DNA from: CAZPXZ01 sp965219495
GTDB taxonomy: Bacteria; Pseudomonadota; Alphaproteobacteria; Rhodobacterales; CAZPXZ01
Assembly (NCBI GenBank): GCA_965219495.1
Contig: OZ244777.1
Span: 2,728,001 to 2,792,000, forward strand
Direction of reading: 5' to 3'
Length of the DNA: 64,000 bases
The position numbers were made by a program, and so were the translations under genes. Each line of letters opens with the position of its first letter. Position 1 is the first letter of the stretch. The notes under the pieces are model-generated. The model saw nothing but the letters and a program-made list of their open reading frames with translations. It searched no databases and was not told the origin of the DNA. Below, piece by piece: positions 61,038 through 64,000 of the stretch.

Positions 61038-62255
61038 ATGGGCGGTCCCGTGGAAGTCATTACTTTTGGATGCCGGTTGAACGCGCACGAGTCCGACCGG
61101 ATCGCGGATCTGACCCGATTGGCGGGACTTTCGGATGCCGTTGTCGTGAACACCTGTGCCGTAACCGCGGAAGCCGTTCGCCAGTCTCGCCAGGCAATTC
61201 GGCGCGCCAGCCGCGATCAACCGAATTCGCGTGTCATCGCCACCGGTTGCGCCGTCGAGATCGACCCCTCGGCATTCGCCGGAATGCCCGAAGTGGATCA
61301 CGTCGTCGGCAATCGCCGGAAGACGGATATCAACGCTTGGCGCTCGCTTGCCACCGGCCGTCCTGCGGGCGAGGCGGAGGCGCCGTCCCGTTCACGGCGC
61401 GCGCGCGCCTATGTGGAGGTCCAGAACGGTTGCGATCACCGGTGCACGTTCTGCGTTATTCCCCATGGCCGGGGACCGTCCCGTTCAGCGCCCATTCCGG
61501 AAGTGGTTTCGGAAGCGCGTTCGCGAACCGGCGAAGGGTTCGCGGAGGTCGTGTTGACGGGCGTGGATCTCACCGCCTATGGCGCGGACCTGCCGGGCGC
61601 GCCCACCCTCGGCGAATTGGTCGAGGCCATCCTTGAAGGGGTGCCGGACCTTCTGCGGCTGCGCCTGTCGTCCATTGATGCGGCTGAAGTGGATCCTCTT
61701 CTTGAGCGCCTCCTGGTTTCGGAATCGCGCCTCATGCCGCACTTGCATCTTTCCTTGCAAGCTGGAGACGATCTGATTCTCAAGCGAATGAAGCGGCGGC
61801 ACAGCCGGAGTCAGGCGGTGGAATTCTGCCGCCGACTGCGCGCGCGGCGGGATATTGCGTTCGGCGCCGACCTGATCGCCGGGTTCCCGACCGAGACTCC
61901 GGAAATGTTTGAAAACTCGCTGCGACTTCTGAATGAATGCCGCCTGTCATATCTCCATGTGTTTCCGTTTTCGCCTCGTCCTGGCACGCCAGCGGCGCGA
62001 ATGCCGCAGTTGTCGCGGGGCGTTGTACGCGATCGGGCGTCGCGGTTGCGCGAGGCAGCGAAAGAACGCCTGTCCACGCGCCTTCAAAGCCGGATTGGAC
62101 GCAGTGAAAGAATCCTTGTCGAACGGCCGGACCGCGGCCGCACGGAGTGTTACGCCGTCGTCGAGTTTCAGAAGCCCCGTGCGGAGACTTCCATTGGCAA
62201 GATCGTAACGGCAACAATTCTCGGGCATGAAATGGGCCGCTTGTTCGCTGCATAG
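61038..62255 (+). CDS. mtaB: tRNA t6A37 methylthiotransferase MtaB
   Basis: A 405-residue radical-SAM methylthiotransferase. The UPF0004 domain has three cluster cysteines (TFGCRLNAHES, NTCAVTAEA, ATGCAVEID). The radical-SAM CxxxCxxC lies in QNGCDHRCTFCVIPHGRG. RMPQLSRGVVRDRASRLREA and the TRAM-like end SIGKIVTATILGH follow. It makes ms2t6A at position 37 of ANN-reading tRNAs, including tRNA-Lys(UUU), the tRNA split upstream. ATG 61038 is used; a TTG nine bases earlier is possible. Confidence 0.92.
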   Translation: MGGPVEVITFGCRLNAHESDRIADLTRLAGLSDAVVVNTCAVTAEAVRQSRQAIRRASRDQPNSRVIATGCAVEIDPSAFAGMPEVDHVVGNRRKTDINAWRSLATGRPAGEAEAPSRSRRARAYVEVQNGCDHRCTFCVIPHGRGPSRSAPIPEVVSEARSRTGEGFAEVVLTGVDLTAYGADLPGAPTLGELVEAILEGVPDLLRLRLSSIDAAEVDPLLERLLVSESRLMPHLHLSLQAGDDLILKRMKRRHSRSQAVEFCRRLRARRDIAFGADLIAGFPTETPEMFENSLRLLNECRLSYLHVFPFSPRPGTPAARMPQLSRGVVRDRASRLREAAKERLSTRLQSRIGRSERILVERPDRGRTECYAVVEFQKPRAETSIGKIVTATILGHEMGRLFAA

Positions 62256-62260
62256 TCCGT

Positions 62261-63193
62261 ATGCGCATTCTGAGCAGACTCAAGGAACGCCTTGGCGCCA
62301 GCGCATCGCGGATTGGCGCGGCGCTTTCCCACGTATCCGGGCGTCCCGCACTGGATCCGGCGGCGATTGCGGATCTCGAAGACGCGCTGATTGCCACCGA
62401 TCTCGGCGTAGAACTTTCGGCGCGACTGGCGAAAGGCGTTGCACGCCGCCTGCGTGGAAACGCGCCCGATGAAGCATCACTCAGAAAAGCTCTGGCCGGG
62501 GAAATCGCGTCGGTGCTTGCGCCCGTGGCAGTTCCCTTTCCCGAGCGCGACAATCGACCGGGTGTAATGCTGTTTGTCGGGGTGAATGGTTCGGGGAAGA
62601 CGACGACGATTGGCAAGCTCGCGTCCCGCTACCGGAAAGAAGGCAAACACGTCATGGTTGCCGCCTGCGATACGTTCCGCGCCGCAGCCGTGGAGCAACT
62701 GGAGGTCTGGTGCGAACGCGCTGGCGCTATGGTCGTCAAGGCGAGGACGGGGGGAGACGCGGCAGGGCTAGCGTTCGACGCGCATGCGCAGGCGGTTTCC
62801 GAAGGCGTCGACATTCTGCTTGTGGATACGGCCGGTCGCCTACAGAACAAGCGCGCCCTCATGGAGGAACTTGCGAAAATCAGGCGGGTGCTGGCGAAGC
62901 GGGACGAGGATGCGCCCCACGATGTCATCCTCGTGCTTGACGCGTCCATTGGTCAGAACACACACTCGCAGGTAGACATATTCGGCCGTGAGGCAGGTGT
63001 GACCGGGCTCATCATGACAAAACTGGATGGTTCCGCCCGGGGCGGAGTACTGGTGGCGGTCGCCGAACGAACAGGCTTGCCGGTTCACGCAATCGGCATT
63101 GGCGAGGCAATCGGGGATCTCGTACCCCTGCATCCGCAGAGCTTTGCGAATGCAATTACGGGATGCTCGGAAACTGGAAAGTTGGCCGCATGA
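62261..63193 (+). CDS. ftsY: Signal recognition particle receptor FtsY
   Basis: A 310-residue SRP GTPase without the long acidic N-terminal A domain of E. coli. The N domain is at about 20-90 (IADLEDALIATDLGVELSAR). G motifs are GVNGSGKTTTIGKLA (G1), DTFRAAAVEQLEVW (I-box), LLVDTAGRLQNK (G3) and MTKLDGSARGG (G4). Closing IGIGEAIGDLVPLHPQSFAN is conserved. It docks SRP-ribosome complexes at the membrane. Its stop overlaps the yciB start (ATGA). Confidence 0.96.
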   Translation: MRILSRLKERLGASASRIGAALSHVSGRPALDPAAIADLEDALIATDLGVELSARLAKGVARRLRGNAPDEASLRKALAGEIASVLAPVAVPFPERDNRPGVMLFVGVNGSGKTTTIGKLASRYRKEGKHVMVAACDTFRAAAVEQLEVWCERAGAMVVKARTGGDAAGLAFDAHAQAVSEGVDILLVDTAGRLQNKRALMEELAKIRRVLAKRDEDAPHDVILVLDASIGQNTHSQVDIFGREAGVTGLIMTKLDGSARGGVLVAVAERTGLPVHAIGIGEAIGDLVPLHPQSFANAITGCSETGKLAA

Positions 63194-63729
63194 ATCCGTT
63201 CTTGAAACTTCTCCTGGAATTCGGGCCGTTACTGATTTTCTTCGCCGGTTACCGGTTTGCCGGCGGCGACCTGATTGTTGCAACGGCGGTTTTCATGGCG
63301 GCGATCTTCACGAGTCTGGGGATTTCCCTTGCGGTCACTCGGCGTGCGCCCCGCATGATGCTGGTGACCGCAGTGGTTGTGCTCGTGTTCGGGGGCCTGA
63401 CACTTTGGCTTGAGGATGCAACGTTCATCAAGATGAAGCCGACCATCGTGAATGCGCTGTTTGCGCTGGCGCTCGGCATCGGGATCTTTCGGGGACGTAG
63501 CTATCTCCAGCTCCTCATGGAAGAAGCAATTTCCCTCGACGCGCACGGGTGGCGCCGGCTGACCGTTCGTTGGGCGTGGTTCTTTGTGGCGATGGCCGTG
63601 CTGAACGAAGTTGTCTGGCGTACGCAAAGCGAAGAGACTTGGGTGACCGTCAAGACCTTCGGTTATCTTCCGGTGGCGCTGGCATTCGCTCTGCTGCAGT
63701 TGCCGCTAATCCAGCGCCACCAGACATGA
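63190..63729 (+). CDS. yciB: Septation protein A/YciB (IspZ) membrane protein
   Basis: A 179-residue inner-membrane protein with five to six hydrophobic segments. The signature N-terminus FLKLLLEFGPLLIFF, a central AALGIGIFRG-like segment (ALALGIGIFRGRSYLQLLM) and the family segment RRLTVRWAWFFVAMAVLNEV are visible. Members affect septation and envelope synthesis. It starts at ATG 63190 overlapping the ftsY stop, so it is translationally coupled. Confidence 0.92.
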   Translation: MNPFLKLLLEFGPLLIFFAGYRFAGGDLIVATAVFMAAIFTSLGISLAVTRRAPRMMLVTAVVVLVFGGLTLWLEDATFIKMKPTIVNALFALALGIGIFRGRSYLQLLMEEAISLDAHGWRRLTVRWAWFFVAMAVLNEVVWRTQSEETWVTVKTFGYLPVALAFALLQLPLIQRHQT

Positions 63730-64000
63730 CCGCCCGCCTTCAAGATCGTTCCGCATTTCTTGGGCCGATCCGGAAACGAGGCAATCCTCGCAATCCAGAC
63801 GGGTCGTTTCTCGATTCTCGGGATTTTGGACGGCCATCGGCAAGATACGGGTCATCGGCGCTTGGAAACGCTGTCGGCATGACTTGAAAGTGAACCTGTC
63901 GATTTTGCGATCATGCAGAATTGACCGGGCCCGACGCAGGAGTCTTCCTGTTGTTGCGCTGCGGTGAAGAACCTATGCTGCCCAATGATGGGTTCGTACT
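63730..64000. other. Window end, no gene recognised
   Basis: The last 270 bp contain only short frames (up to about 50 codons after the yciB stop) without domain features; it may be intergenic or a gene start beyond the window. Confidence 0.4.

Overview
The window looks like the chromosome of an alphaproteobacterium. The markers are a TIGR02300/FYDLN acidic protein, an Irr-type Fur homologue, a TIGR02186 membrane protein beside a TauE/SafE exporter, and the gene orders maf-aroE-coaE-dnaQ, ubiE-ubiB near mutM and an enoyl-CoA hydratase, and dapF-mtaB-ftsY-yciB. Core genes are compact, with many ATGA or 1-4 bp overlaps. They alternate with blocks of insertion sequences, nested insertions and broken genes, as expected of a genome with active or recently active transposons (for example a symbiont-like lineage). 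The lineage is my inference from gene content, not from a search.

Region 1 to 12 kb is a mobile-element zone. A class III aminotransferase/TRAP-binding-protein pair is duplicated. One copy is intact (3519-5889). The other is cut by an IS1634-family element with a 4 bp target duplication and truncated by an IS5-family fragment. IS1380, a frameshifted IS1595/ISXO2 element with a KilA-N passenger, and a serine recombinase missing most of its catalytic domain follow.

Region 11.5 to 24 kb is mostly housekeeping: tRNA-Ala, -Pro, -Gln and -Glu; moaE-moaD-pgsA-uvrC; dnaQ-coaE-aroE-maf; trkH; folE-metZ. Region 24 to 32 kb holds an IS4 copy and a non-canonical chaperone cassette (repeat protein, J-like protein without HPD, GrpE-like, Hsp70, zinc-ribbon protein). 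Region 32 to 40 kb carries a GST, TIGR02186/TauE, irr, an SH3 protein, coaBC, an Rrf2 regulator without Fe-S cysteines directly before cysK, and a MoeB/ThiF E1-like enzyme. Region 40 to 43 kb is a decayed accessory cassette (a TIGR04255-like gene, an HTH gene and an unknown gene, all broken).

Region 43 to 51 kb has a hydroxyacid dehydrogenase, ubiB, ubiE, mutM, an enoyl-CoA hydratase, a glycolate-oxidase-type FAD enzyme and a fused double MaoC protein. Region 51.3 to 57.5 kb is a stack of nested insertions. An ISNCY-family transposase gene is split by a 2.5 kb element whose transposase fuses a DruA/DUF4338 domain to a Tn5-type transposase, and again by an antisense group II intron that has lost its reverse transcriptase. 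A small MITE-like element and a broken AAA/DUF4143 ATPase follow. Region 57.6 to 64 kb has an AlbA/Schlafen-type ATP-binding protein, a tRNA-Lys(UUU) gene split by a 213-nt group I intron, then dapF, mtaB, ftsY and yciB.

The most unusual signals are the group I intron in tRNA-Lys, the DruA-transposase fusion with its nested context, and the chaperone cassette with a J domain lacking HPD.
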